DNA from: JABSQH01 sp965230015
GTDB taxonomy: Bacteria > Actinomycetota > Acidimicrobiia > Acidimicrobiales > Ilumatobacteraceae
Direction: 5' to 3'
NCBI GenBank assembly: GCA_965230015.1
Contig: CBDDKF010000027.1
Span: 1 to 64,000 of the forward strand
Length of the DNA: 64,000 bases
Shown piece by piece: positions 38,531 to 47,501 of this stretch; within the stretch, counting starts at the first letter, position 1, and every line of letters starts with the position of its first letter. The translations under genes were made by a program, and so were the position numbers. Below the pieces are notes generated by a model. The model was given only the letters and a program-made list of their open reading frames with translations, searched no databases and was not told the origin of the DNA.

Positions 38531-39056
38531 GCCGATCGTGACTGCCGTGCCGATGGCTCCCTCCGATGGTCGTGATGGTCGCGATCAAGGCGATGGTCGC
38601 GATGAGTGGCTGGCGATCACCGCCGACCCGCTACCGATCGGTGAGGCCTACGAGTGGGCGGTGCTGCCGCGCTGCGGGGCGGTCGTGTTGTTCAGCGGCA
38701 CGGTGCGCGATCACGCAGAGGGCCGCGACGATGTCGAGGCGCTGCATTACGAGGCCTACGAAGAGCAGGTCGTCCCCCGGTTCGCCGACATCGCGGCCGA
38801 GGCTCGGACGCGCTGGCCCGAACTCGGCCGGATCGCCATCTTCCACCGCGTCGGCCACATGGAGTTGGGCGAGTCGTCGGTGGTCGTCGTCGCATCCGCG
38901 CCGCACCGGCCCGAGGCGTTCGAGGCAGCGCGTTACCTGATCGACGCGGTGAAGCAGTCGGCGCCGATCTGGAAGCACGAGCGATGGGCTGGCGGCGCCG
39001 ACTGGGGAACCGGCGCCAGCGATGTCGTCGACGCGTCGAACGTCGGAGGCGAATGA
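38529..39056 (+). CDS. moaE: molybdopterin synthase catalytic subunit
   Basis: A MoaE protein (175 residues from this ATG). MoaE builds the dithiolene of molybdopterin using MoaD thiocarboxylate. Conserved segments are GAVVLFSGTVRDHAEG, ALHYEAYEE, IAIFHRVGHMELGE and the catalytic-lysine region DAVKQSAPIWKHERW. The first 25 residues contain an odd DGRDGRDQGDGRDE stretch, and an internal ATG at 38553 may be the true start. No moaD or other moa gene lies nearby. Confidence 0.92.
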   Translation: MPIVTAVPMAPSDGRDGRDQGDGRDEWLAITADPLPIGEAYEWAVLPRCGAVVLFSGTVRDHAEGRDDVEALHYEAYEEQVVPRFADIAAEARTRWPELGRIAIFHRVGHMELGESSVVVVASAPHRPEAFEAARYLIDAVKQSAPIWKHERWAGGADWGTGASDVVDASNVGGE

Positions 39057-39290
39057 GTGCTGGTAGTCGTGATCGTTGTCGTGGTGCTGGTGGCCCTCGT
39101 CGTGGCGTGGTTGCTCGCGCGCCGACGCACTCCCGATGGCGTCGACTCGTTTCGCCGGCAGATCGATGCTCTCTCGCCCGAGGCGCGGCGGCCTACGATC
39201 GACAAGATCAAGCCCCGTGACAACGGTGACGACTCTCCAGACGCGCGAGACGCGCGAGACGCGCCAGACGCAACCGAAGATGACCGCTGA
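39057..39290 (+). CDS. small single-pass membrane protein
   Basis: A 77-residue protein: GTG start directly abutting the moaE stop, a strongly hydrophobic N-terminal helix (VVVIVVVVLVALVVAWLLA), an Arg-rich border and a charged C terminus. Four in-frame 9-nt repeats (39239-39274, unit AGACGCGCG) encode DAR-DAR-DAP-DAT. It lies 60 bp upstream of mreB. The function is unknown. Confidence 0.65.
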   Translation: MLVVVIVVVVLVALVVAWLLARRRTPDGVDSFRRQIDALSPEARRPTIDKIKPRDNGDDSPDARDARDAPDATEDDR

Positions 39291-39350
39291 TCCGTCGGCG
39301 GTTGTCCGCGCAGCAGTAGGCGAGTCGGCGACACGGAGGCCGAAAGTCTG

Positions 39351-40355
39351 ATGGCGCGCGACCTCGCGATCGACCTGGGCACAGCCAACACGTTGGTGTA
39401 CATGAAAGGCCGCGGCATCGTGTTGAACGAGCCGTCGGTCATCGCCCTCAACCGGCAAACCGGTGAGGTGTTGGCGACCGGTCGCGAGGCGTGGCAGATG
39501 ATCGGGCGAACGCCGGGGTACATCGTCGCAGTCCGCCCGTTGCGCGGCGGCGCGATCACCGACTTCGAAATCACCGAACGAATGATCCGGCTGCTGCTCC
39601 AACGCGTGGGTGTCAGCCGGTTCACCCGACCCAAGGTGGTGATCTGCGTGCCGTCGGCGATCACCGAAGTCGAGCGGCGGGCGGTGACCGATGCGGCGCG
39701 CCGCGCGGGCGCGGCCGATGCCAACCTGATCGAGCAGCCGATGGCCGCGGCGATCGGCGCCGACCTGCCCATCGACGAGCCGGTCGGCAACATGGTGATC
39801 GACATCGGCGGCGGTACCAGCGAGACGGCCGTGATCAGCCTCGGTGGCATCGTCGCCCTCGAGGCGGTGCGTGTCGGCTCGTTCGACATCGATGCCGCCA
39901 TCCAGAACTTCGTGCGCCGCGAACATGGCATCGCCATCGGTGAACGTACGGCGGAGGAGATCAAGGTGGCGATCGGCTCGGCCGATCCGACGCCCGACGA
40001 GAACCAGGCCGAGATCCGTGGTCGCGACCTGATGACCGGTCTCCCCAAGACCGTGCTGCTCACGCCTGAAGAGGTGCGCTTTGCCATCGAGGACGTGGTG
40101 TCGTCGATCGTGTCGTCGGTGATTCGTTGTCTGTCGAAGGCCCCACCCGAATTGAGCCAGGACTTCCTCGTACGCGGGATGTACCTCGTCGGCGGTGGTG
40201 GGCTATTGCGCGGGCTCGCCGAGCGCATCGAGCGCGAGACCGAGGTGCCCGTTCGCATGTCGAACGTGCCACTCGAAGCCGTGGTGCTCGGCGCCGGACA
40301 CGTCATCGAGCATTACGAGGCGCTCAAGGGCATGTTCATGGGCGCCCGCCGCTAG
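39351..40355 (+). CDS. mreB: rod-shape-determining protein MreB
   Basis: A 334-residue bacterial actin that forms membrane-bound filaments guiding cell-wall growth. It has phosphate loops DLGTANTLVYMKG and DIGGGTSETAVIS, the adenosine motif GGGGLLRGLAERI, and a typical MreB length. mreC, mreD, rodA and PBP genes are absent from the surroundings, so this is an orphan copy. Its TAG stop is interlocked with the opposing stop (shared CTAG) of the sugar dehydrogenase gene. Confidence 0.93.
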   Translation: MARDLAIDLGTANTLVYMKGRGIVLNEPSVIALNRQTGEVLATGREAWQMIGRTPGYIVAVRPLRGGAITDFEITERMIRLLLQRVGVSRFTRPKVVICVPSAITEVERRAVTDAARRAGAADANLIEQPMAAAIGADLPIDEPVGNMVIDIGGGTSETAVISLGGIVALEAVRVGSFDIDAAIQNFVRREHGIAIGERTAEEIKVAIGSADPTPDENQAEIRGRDLMTGLPKTVLLTPEEVRFAIEDVVSSIVSSVIRCLSKAPPELSQDFLVRGMYLVGGGGLLRGLAERIERETEVPVRMSNVPLEAVVLGAGHVIEHYEALKGMFMGARR

Positions 40356-41692
40356 GTCGAGTCGATGCGTACCAGGGCGCCAGCGTTGGAGATGGCGAAG
40401 AGTTGCTCGTCGGGCCCGCTGCCCACCGCCACCAGCTCGGGAAGCACGCCGACCTCGATCGCCCGCGGCGACGCACTCGTCGACGTCGGGTCGAACGCCA
40501 GGATCTCGCCCGAGCAGTAGTCGCCGAACACATACCAGCCGTCGAGGTCGGTGATCAGCGAGCCGCGATACAGCGCACCCCCACTGACCGAGCAGCGCCC
40601 GTTCTCGTGGCGGTAGGTGAAGCGGGGGCCGACATGGCCGTCGGGATCTTGGTCGTCGTTGAAGCGTTCATCGCCCTCGAACGCGCTCCAGCCGAAACTC
40701 ACCCCGCGTCCGCCCGTGGGCGCATCTCCGGCTAGTGCTGCGTTGACCTCTTCGATGTCGTTCTGCCCGACGTCGGCGACCCACAAATCACCGGTCTGCC
40801 CGTCGAATGAGAAGCGCCACGGGTTGCGCAGACCGTACGACCAGATCGTCTCGTCGGCGCCGTCGACGCCGACGAACGGGTTGTCGGGCGGCACCGTGAA
40901 CGGCTCGTCGCCAGAAGCTCGCGGTTCGATGCGCAGGATCTTGCCGAGCGGAGTCGAGAGGTCGAGCGACGCGCGCAATGGGTCGTCGGCCGAACCGCCG
41001 TCGCCGAGCCCGATGTACAGCAGATCGTCGGGTCCGAAGGCCAGCTGGCCGCCGTTGTGGTTGGGGAACGGCTGCTCCACGGTGAGCAACTCGCGGAACG
41101 AGTCGGTGTCGAACTGCGCGGTGACGGGGTCGATCGCGAACTCGGCGATCACCGTCTCGCCGTCGGCGCCGCTGAAGTGCACGTATGCCAGGTCGGCGTT
41201 CGGGTGGAAGGCCAGCCCGAGCAACCCTTGCTCGCCGCCGGCGGTGACCCGCTCGGTGATATCGAGCACCTCGGTCTCCGAGAGGTCGTCGACGGCGAGG
41301 ATCCTCCCGGCCTGTTCGTGCACGAACAGACGGCTGTCGAGCGGTCGCACCGCGACCCCGGTCGGCTGTTCGAACGTGCCGGCTTCCGTGAGCACCAACG
41401 TCGGCTCCGGAAGCGGGCCTGTCGATGGGGGCTCGTCGTCGTCGCTCGGTGCGGTCGGCAGGTCGGCGTTGGGCGACGGCATGATCGTGGTGGTCGGACC
41501 GGATGGAGCCGTCGGCGGGGTCGGGTCGAGCCCAAGGTCGAGATCGAGGGTGTCGCTGATGCCGCTCTCGGCGCCATTGGTGTCGTCGCCGTCGCTCGAT
41601 CCGCCGCACGCGGCGATCAGCAGCCCGAGGCCGATGGCGACGTGGATGCCGACGCCGCGGGTACGAGTGACGCGTCGCTCAGACGTCGGCAC
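40352..41692 (-). CDS. PQQ-dependent sugar dehydrogenase-like lipoprotein
   Basis: A 446-residue exported lipoprotein (lipobox Ile-Ala-Ala-Cys29) with a Thr/Pro/Asp-rich linker (about 30-100) and a six-bladed propeller of the glucose/sorbosone dehydrogenase family: GGEQGLLGLAFHP, NHNGGQLAFGPDDLLYIGLGDGG, GKILRIEP, YGLRNPWRFSFD, DVGQNDIEEVN, YVFGDYCSGEI. His in NHNGG is a probable catalytic or PQQ residue. The electron acceptor and sugar are unknown. GTG start; it overlaps the thioesterase stop by 14 bp. Confidence 0.87.
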   Translation of the reverse strand: MPTSERRVTRTRGVGIHVAIGLGLLIAACGGSSDGDDTNGAESGISDTLDLDLGLDPTPPTAPSGPTTTIMPSPNADLPTAPSDDDEPPSTGPLPEPTLVLTEAGTFEQPTGVAVRPLDSRLFVHEQAGRILAVDDLSETEVLDITERVTAGGEQGLLGLAFHPNADLAYVHFSGADGETVIAEFAIDPVTAQFDTDSFRELLTVEQPFPNHNGGQLAFGPDDLLYIGLGDGGSADDPLRASLDLSTPLGKILRIEPRASGDEPFTVPPDNPFVGVDGADETIWSYGLRNPWRFSFDGQTGDLWVADVGQNDIEEVNAALAGDAPTGGRGVSFGWSAFEGDERFNDDQDPDGHVGPRFTYRHENGRCSVSGGALYRGSLITDLDGWYVFGDYCSGEILAFDPTSTSASPRAIEVGVLPELVAVGSGPDEQLFAISNAGALVRIDST

Positions 41693-42539
41693 GGGTCAGT
41701 CCCTCCTGGACGACACTCACCACGAGTCGCCCGTCGCTGGTGAAGATCGATCCGCCAGCCAGGCCGCGCGCGGCTGCGGTCGACAGCGCGGTCTGGTCGT
41801 ACAGCAGCCACTCGTCGGCCCGGAACGGGCGGTGGAACCACATCGCATGGTCGAGGCTGGCGAGCTGCAGACCGGGGCTGTCCCACGACAGACCGAAGGG
41901 TCGCAGCGTGGTGTCGAGCAGTGTCATGTCGCTGGCGTAGGTGAGCACACAGGCGTGCAGCACGGGGTCGTCGGGTAGCCGGCCGTCGGCCCGCAGCCAC
42001 ACGCGCTGCTCCGACGACGGATGATCCTTGCGTTCGAACGGGTCGCCGTCGACGTAGCGCACGTCGATCGGACGGGGCCGGTCGTAGTAGTCGCCGAGTT
42101 GCTCGCGATGCGGCGCCATGCGGGTGAGGAAGTCGGGCAACTCCGTCGGTTCCGGGATACCGGTGGGCATCGTCCGCTGATGATCGAGGCCCGGCTCGGG
42201 ATCGTGAAACGACGCTTGGAGGTTGAAGATCGCCTTGCCGTGCTGGATGGCGACGACGCGTCGGGTGGTGAAGCTGCGTCCATCGCGAATGCGATCGACT
42301 TCATACAGAATCGGAATCGTCGGGTCGCCGGGCCGAAGGAAGTACGCATGGAGCGAATGCACTGCACGGCCAGGAACGTCGATGGTGCGCGACGCACTGA
42401 CCAGCGCCTGACCAGCGACCTGTCCGCCGAACACTCGTTGGCGGCGCTCGTCGGGGGACACGCCGCGAAAGAGATTGACCTCGATCGGTTCCACATCGAG
42501 CAGGGCGATCAGCCCGTCGAGGGCAGCCTGAGGTTGCAT
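41679..42539 (-). CDS. tesB: acyl-CoA thioesterase II
   Basis: A 286-residue TesB-type double-hotdog thioesterase that cleaves acyl-CoA to free acid and CoA. The N-terminal hotdog has VFGGQVAGQALVSA and VHSLHAYFLRPGD. The second hotdog has ASLDHAMWFHRPFRADEWLLY, with the catalytic Asp, and later Thr and Gln positions (QTALSTAAARGLAGG). The ATG at 42539 gives the standard family length. The gene is upstream of, and probably cotranscribed with, the sugar dehydrogenase. Confidence 0.92.
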   Translation of the reverse strand: MQPQAALDGLIALLDVEPIEVNLFRGVSPDERRQRVFGGQVAGQALVSASRTIDVPGRAVHSLHAYFLRPGDPTIPILYEVDRIRDGRSFTTRRVVAIQHGKAIFNLQASFHDPEPGLDHQRTMPTGIPEPTELPDFLTRMAPHREQLGDYYDRPRPIDVRYVDGDPFERKDHPSSEQRVWLRADGRLPDDPVLHACVLTYASDMTLLDTTLRPFGLSWDSPGLQLASLDHAMWFHRPFRADEWLLYDQTALSTAAARGLAGGSIFTSDGRLVVSVVQEGLTRADV

Positions 42540-42613
42540 GTGGGGCCATGTTGGCACGCGGTTGCCAGATTCGGCATGCGGGGAATCGCTTGCGGGGAAA
42601 TAGCGTGCGGTCG

Positions 42614-43246
42614 ATGGACGCAACGCGCCGTGACCGGGCGCTGGCTACCAAGGGCTTCATGCCGGCCACCGAGGGCGACGCGTTGTACGACGCCGCCGTG
42701 CTGGCGATCGCGGCGGTGCCCGATGCACCGCTGCTCGAAGTCGGGTCGTACTGCGGGCGTTCCACCGTGTGGTTGGGAGATGCCGCGCAGCAGGCCGGTC
42801 GGCTCCTGTTCGCTCTCGACCACCATCGCGGCTCGGAGGAGAACCAGGCCGGGTGGGAACACCACGATCCGTCGGTGGTCGACGCCGATACCGGGCGGAT
42901 GGACACGTTGCCGGTCTTTCGGCGCACGATCGAAGCGGCTGGGCTCGAATCGACCGTGGTTGCGTTGGTTGGACCGTCGGCGGCGATCGCCGCCACTTGG
43001 GGTTCGCCCTTGGCGCTGTTGTTCATCGACGGAGGGCATGGCGCCGATCCCGCACGTGCGGACTATGCGGGATGGACCCCGCACGTTGCGATCGGCGGCA
43101 TCCTGGCGATCCACGACGTGTTTCCCGACCCGGCCGACGGCGGCCGACCGCCGTACGAGGACATCTTCCTCCCGGCGCTCGAGTCGGGAAGGTTCCGCCT
43201 CGAGTCGGCGACCGGGTCGCTACGCGTGTTGCGCCGCGTCGACTGA
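42614..43246 (+). CDS. class I SAM-dependent methyltransferase-like protein
   Basis: A 210-residue protein of the Methyltransf_24 type. LLEVGSYCGRSTVWLG is the SAM glycine loop, LLFALDHHRGSEENQ the acidic loop, and LALLFIDGGHGADPARADYAGW the post-catalytic strand, with GGILAIHDVF near the end. The substrate is unknown. The start ATG at 42614 lies 74 bp from the divergent thioesterase start. It overlaps the convergent MFS gene by 27 bp. Confidence 0.82.
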   Translation: MDATRRDRALATKGFMPATEGDALYDAAVLAIAAVPDAPLLEVGSYCGRSTVWLGDAAQQAGRLLFALDHHRGSEENQAGWEHHDPSVVDADTGRMDTLPVFRRTIEAAGLESTVVALVGPSAAIAATWGSPLALLFIDGGHGADPARADYAGWTPHVAIGGILAIHDVFPDPADGGRPPYEDIFLPALESGRFRLESATGSLRVLRRVD

Positions 43247-44362
43247 GCGGGTCACCACGAATCGCTCGCGGTCGACGTACAACAGCAGCGTCGCCGCTCC
43301 GGTGAGCACGCCGGCCGACACGATGGCCAGCGACGTCGTCGATCCGCTGCCCAGCAACGCGCCGCCGAGCAGTGGTCCGAACACGCGCCCGAACGCCATC
43401 ACCGCCTGCGCGTCGCCGGCCCGTTCCTCGGGGAAGCGCGAGCGCGCAGCGAGGAGGCCGAACGCAGCCGGCACGCCCATGAAGAACACGAACCCCCAGC
43501 CGACCAGCGCCATCCCGAACACCACCCCGCTGCGCGAGAAGGCCATGAAGAAGGCGCACACCGCAGTGAGGATGAACCAGATGCCGGCGGGTCCGCGACT
43601 CCGCCGCCAGCGAGCAGCGGGGATCGACGCAATCGCGTTGCCGCTGTACACCAGCGACACGGTGACCGGGCTGAGCCCGTCGAGCTCTTCGCCGATGGCT
43701 GCGCCGTACACGAACACTGCCGAGCCACCGAAGGTGATCAGTCCGAGAGCGAGCAGGATCACACGTGCCGCACGTGTCGCGGCGTGACGGCTCACGTGGG
43801 GACGGAGCTGCATCGTTCGGTCGATCTGGCCGGCGAAGAGCAAGGGCAGCACCATCAGCACCGCCATGGCCGCGAACACGGCGCGCAGCCCGACCTGGTC
43901 GAGAGCGAACGCCACGGTCGGCGCCAGCACGATGCCGATCAGCGGGCCGACGACGGCCGCGTCGCCGGTCTTGGCTTTGTCGCCGAACGCGGCTTGCCAA
44001 GCGAACCATGCAGCGAGGCCGAGCGAGATGCCGCTCGCGAAGCGCGTCGTGGCGAGGATCGGGAAGTTCGGGGCAAGCGCCGAGGCGACGTTCGCGGCGA
44101 TGCCGATCACGGTGCCGACGATGAACGTCGAACGCACTGGCCGAAGGAATCGCCCGCCGACCCACGACGCGATGACGAACCCTGCGAGCTGAGCGGTCGA
44201 CATCCAGCCGACGGTGGAGAGGGCTACGTCGAACTCGCGACTCGTGGCCGGGAGGAGGAACGGCGTGGCGGTGAACACCGCTGTCGTCGCCGCCAGCGAG
44301 ATGAGTACGGCGACCGACAACTTGGGACGGATCGCGCCGAGAACCCGCTGGGGGATGAGCAC
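43220..44362 (-). CDS. MFS transporter
   Basis: A 380-residue transporter with about 11-12 membrane helices. The opening LSVAVLISLAATTAVFTATPFLLP and GWMSTAQLAGFVIASWVGGRF resemble drug or metabolite exporters of the DHA family. The central loop holds RTMQLRPHVSRHAATRA. The substrate is unknown. GTG start, 3 bp after the acyltransferase stop, so the two are probably cotranscribed. Confidence 0.87.
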   Translation of the reverse strand: MLIPQRVLGAIRPKLSVAVLISLAATTAVFTATPFLLPATSREFDVALSTVGWMSTAQLAGFVIASWVGGRFLRPVRSTFIVGTVIGIAANVASALAPNFPILATTRFASGISLGLAAWFAWQAAFGDKAKTGDAAVVGPLIGIVLAPTVAFALDQVGLRAVFAAMAVLMVLPLLFAGQIDRTMQLRPHVSRHAATRAARVILLALGLITFGGSAVFVYGAAIGEELDGLSPVTVSLVYSGNAIASIPAARWRRSRGPAGIWFILTAVCAFFMAFSRSGVVFGMALVGWGFVFFMGVPAAFGLLAARSRFPEERAGDAQAVMAFGRVFGPLLGGALLGSGSTTSLAIVSAGVLTGAATLLLYVDRERFVVTRSVDAAQHA

Positions 44363-44365
44363 GCG

Positions 44366-45124
44366 TCAGCGGGCGGCGAACTCGCTCGCGAGCTCGTCGC
44401 GACCGGCGACGATCGCCGCCCGGGTCTTGGCCCGCAGCGTGTCGAGATCGTCGACCGTCATCCCGGCGGTGTCGATCGGATCGAGCACGCGCACCTCGGC
44501 GGTGGCGTACCCGAGGCGCCAGTCGTTCTTGCGCAGCGCATCACGTGTGCCGTACACGGCGAGCGGGAGAATCGGCACCTGCGCATCGATCGCCAGCTTG
44601 AAGGCACCGGCTTTGAAGTCGCGCAGTTCGCCGGTTTTCGACCGTGTCCCCTCGGGGAAGATCATCACCGACACGTGCTCGTCGAGCCGCTCGCGTGCTG
44701 CCGTGAGGGCTTCGACGCGTGAGCCCGCGTCGCTGCGGGTGAGGCGAATGTCCTTGGACAGGCGCATCATCCAGCCCACGAGCGGAATGCGCATGATCTC
44801 TGCCTTCGACATCCACTTCATCTCGGTCGGCAGGTGCGAGATCAGCAAGATGTCGACGAAGCTTTCGTGGTTCGACACCACCACGTAGGGCCGGCGCATG
44901 TCGTCGGGCAGCTCGCCCGAGGTACGGAACTTCCACAGTGGCGTGAGCTTCTGGTGGAACACCGTGAGCTTGCGGAAGAGGTAGCCCGCTGCGTACGCCG
45001 ACCGATCGAACGGCCACGTGACGACGCGCACGACGGTGACCATCGGCGTCCACACGATCACTCCGACCACGAGCACGATCCAGCTCCACACAGAGAGCAG
45101 GGTCCGAACCGGGGTCGAGCGCAT
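44366..45124 (-). CDS. plsC: 1-acyl-sn-glycerol-3-phosphate acyltransferase family protein
   Basis: A 252-residue PlsC-type acyltransferase that makes phosphatidic acid or a related lipid. NHESFVD is the catalytic NHX4D motif and FPEGTRSKTGELRDFKAGAF the acceptor-binding block. IPLVGWMMRL and PILPLAVYGT are further family motifs. An N-terminal membrane helix (LLSVWSWIVLVVGVIVW) anchors it. Exact acyl acceptor not proven. Confidence 0.9.
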   Translation of the reverse strand: MRSTPVRTLLSVWSWIVLVVGVIVWTPMVTVVRVVTWPFDRSAYAAGYLFRKLTVFHQKLTPLWKFRTSGELPDDMRRPYVVVSNHESFVDILLISHLPTEMKWMSKAEIMRIPLVGWMMRLSKDIRLTRSDAGSRVEALTAARERLDEHVSVMIFPEGTRSKTGELRDFKAGAFKLAIDAQVPILPLAVYGTRDALRKNDWRLGYATAEVRVLDPIDTAGMTVDDLDTLRAKTRAAIVAGRDELASEFAAR

Positions 45125-45196
45125 CGCCGGAGGAGTGTACGCCCAGCGTGTCGGCCCGCGGACCCGCGCCGCGCTCGGCGCTCGTTGTGCCCGGCG

Positions 45197-46474
45197 CTAG
45201 TTGTGCAGATGTGGTTCGTCGGTGTCGTACCCGCGTGTGCTCGGGTGGTTGTCGGGGTGGCGGAATTCGAGCCAGCGGAGGTTGAGGCGTTGGCCTGTGG
45301 GGCCGTGGTATGGCTTGGCTGGTTGTGGTGGTGGGGCCCCGGGGGGCTTGGGTCTGGCTCCGCTGGCACTGAGGGTCGCGCCGTTGCGGCAGGTGAACAC
45401 CACTGCGCCGGCGGTTCCGGGCGCGAGGTCGGCGTCGCCGGCGATGTGCAGCTCGCCTCGGTGGTGGAGCCGGTGATGGTGGCCGCACAACGCAATGAGG
45501 TTGCACGTGTCGGTCGGCCCGCCGTCGGTCCAGTGGACGATGTGATGGATCTCGAGGTGGTGCGTGTGGTTGCAGCCAGGGACGCGGCAGCCCTGGTCGC
45601 GGTGGATCACGATGCGTCGGGTGCGTTCGGGCACAACGCGTGAGGTGCGACCGATCGAGAACGGCACGCCGTCGGCGAGCATTGTGGGGACGATGGCGCA
45701 GTCACAGGTCAAGTAGCGAGCGACGTCGTCGGGCACACGCCAGCCGTGCGCATCACGCACGTCGGCGGGGGCGTCGGTGTTGATGTGCAGGTGCAGTCGA
45801 TGACGGTCGCGCCGGGACTGGTCGTCGATCGAGTCGAGCGACCGTTGGGCCACCTCGACCAATGCGCTGACCCACGTGGCGGTGTCGGGGTCGTTGCGGA
45901 ACAGGGCATCCTTTGCTTCTTCGATGGCTTGGCTGATGATGGTTCCCGCAATGCCATCGGCTTCCACGTTGAGGGTGAAGCGTCCATCGGAGCGGGTGCG
46001 CATCGTGAACCGATCCCGCTTCGCGGCGGTGTCGTCGGAGTCGTCGTCCTGCTCGTCACCGGCGGGTTCGGTGGGGAAGTGGTCCATCGTGCGTCGGAGT
46101 TGGGTGACGGTCATGTGTGCGGCGAGGTCACAGAGCTGCGTGTCGGCCCAATCGGGTGCGTGCTCGGCGATCACCGCCATCTGATCCAACGAGATCAGTC
46201 CGTCGCGCAGTAGTTGCACACAACGGGGGAACGTGTCGATCCGTTCCGCAACGGCCACGACTTGCGCGGCGCGTCGTGAGCTGATCCCACAACGCCAGGC
46301 GAGGTACTGGCGGTGGGTATGGATCCCGTTGCCGGTGAGCACCGAGCCGTCGGTCAACACCTGCACGGCGAGATCGACCAACTCACCGGATAAGGCGTTG
46401 AGGTGACCGCAGATCTCGTCGAGGCGCCGATCACGAACCCGCCAGTCGGGTTCTGCGCTGACACCGATCCACAT
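45197..46474 (-). CDS. DUF222/HNH endonuclease (13E12-type)
   Basis: A 425-residue protein: the DUF222 region (about 20-300) and a C-terminal HNH nuclease with CRVPGCNHTHHLEIHHIVHW followed by DGGPTDTCNLIALCGHHHRLHH. Zinc Cys pairs and the catalytic HH are intact. These genes are multi-copy in Actinobacteria and are suspected mobile or DNA-damage-linked elements. The ATG at 46474 is preferred over a TTG 15 codons up. A LexA-like box lies 42 bp upstream. The C terminus (about 60 residues) is Pro/His-rich. Confidence 0.9.
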   Translation of the reverse strand: MWIGVSAEPDWRVRDRRLDEICGHLNALSGELVDLAVQVLTDGSVLTGNGIHTHRQYLAWRCGISSRRAAQVVAVAERIDTFPRCVQLLRDGLISLDQMAVIAEHAPDWADTQLCDLAAHMTVTQLRRTMDHFPTEPAGDEQDDDSDDTAAKRDRFTMRTRSDGRFTLNVEADGIAGTIISQAIEEAKDALFRNDPDTATWVSALVEVAQRSLDSIDDQSRRDRHRLHLHINTDAPADVRDAHGWRVPDDVARYLTCDCAIVPTMLADGVPFSIGRTSRVVPERTRRIVIHRDQGCRVPGCNHTHHLEIHHIVHWTDGGPTDTCNLIALCGHHHRLHHRGELHIAGDADLAPGTAGAVVFTCRNGATLSASGARPKPPGAPPPQPAKPYHGPTGQRLNLRWLEFRHPDNHPSTRGYDTDEPHLHN

Positions 46475-46515
46475 TTGTGGAGTATAGCACTGGTGATCGT
46501 AGACTCTGCCAGCAA

Positions 46516-46531
46516 TCAAACATATTTTCGA
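46516..46531 (-). promoter_or_regulatory. LexA-like (SOS) box upstream of the DUF222/HNH gene
   Basis: TCAAACATATTTTCGA matches the actinobacterial/Gram-positive LexA palindrome (TCGAAC, N4, GTTCGA with an AT-rich middle) at 14 of 16 positions compared with TCGAACATATGTTCGA. It sits in a short AT-rich region directly upstream of the HNH gene start. Mycobacterial 13E12 genes are known to have SOS boxes. Confidence 0.6.
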
Positions 46532-46574
46532 TAGAATCGCACGTTCTGCGGTGGTGCGACTACGGGAGGTGGTC

Positions 46575-47429
46575 TCAGCGCTCGACCGTCAACTCCCACA
46601 CCCAGAGGCTCGGAAGACCGGTCAACGCGGCCATCGTGGCGTCGAGGTCGAGCACCGCCGACGGCGTTGCCGCGACCTGCTCGTCGCTGAACGGCGCCTC
46701 GATGCAATCGACCACGGCGAGTCCCGCGTGCCGAAACGAACGCAACCACACCGACGCGGAGTGGTGGTGGTTGCGCACCCACTTCATCGGTTGACCTGTG
46801 GCGATGGCGCCGTAGAACGCTTGGCCGCCGAGGAGCCCTCCCGTGGGGTGCGGGTCGGTGATGATCACTGTCCCACCGATTCGAACGACCCGCGCCAGCT
46901 CGGCGATGGCCGGCGCCGGATCGGACAGATGGCAAAGCGCCAGCGACACGATCGCCAGATCGAACTCGTCCTCGTCGAACGGCAACGACTCGAGGTCACC
47001 CACCTCGAACCGGGCCGACGGCACCTTGCTGCGCGCGACGGCGAGCATCTCGGCCGACTGATCGACACCGGCGATGGTCGCCCCCAGCGAGTCGAGGTAT
47101 GCCGCATGTCGACCAGTGCCGCATGCCGCGTCCAGCGCACGGATGCCCGAACTCGCGAGGTCACCGAGCCGTGAGCGGGTGATCGTCTCCTCGAGATCGA
47201 TCAGCGGATTGGGCCCGTCGTAGATGTCGGCTCACTCCGCGTACCCGCTCGTGAGATCCTGCTCCTGTGGGTCGAGCGCGATGTCGAGTGGGAACTCGTC
47301 TCCGTTCGCCAGGAAACCGCGCAGCGCGTCGAGTCGATCGTCGTTGACGTCGGCGTCGCGGTACCAGTGTCGAAGCAGCGAGAACCCGACCATCCCCGCC
47401 GCGTAGTGCTGAACAGTGACGTGCCCCAT
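46575..47429 (-). pseudogene. SAM-dependent methyltransferase interrupted by an in-frame TGA
   Basis: Conceptual translation gives one methyltransferase of about 284 residues. The N-terminal part ends LTSGYAE, then TGA (47232-47234), then the same frame resumes ADIYDGPNPLIDLEE, the SAM loop LDAACGTGRH, VDQSAEMLAVAR and FDLAIVSLALCHLSDP. Relatives usually read AEWADxYD here, so TGA most simply replaces a TGG Trp. No insertion or frame change is needed. It could be a decayed gene, a base-call error or two truncated peptides. The substrate is unknown. A GTG at 47447 is an alternative start. Confidence 0.82.
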
Positions 47430-47501
47430 GGTGTCGACGGTAGACACGCAGGGCCGGCGGTTCGCAGTAGGTTCGGCGCGCCGCGACCGGTCGCACCGAC
47501 G

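Noticed and set aside
47232..47234. TGA read as selenocysteine
   Set aside because: The position fits a Trp codon in relatives, there is no catalytic role for Sec at this site, and I see no obvious selenocysteine insertion element.
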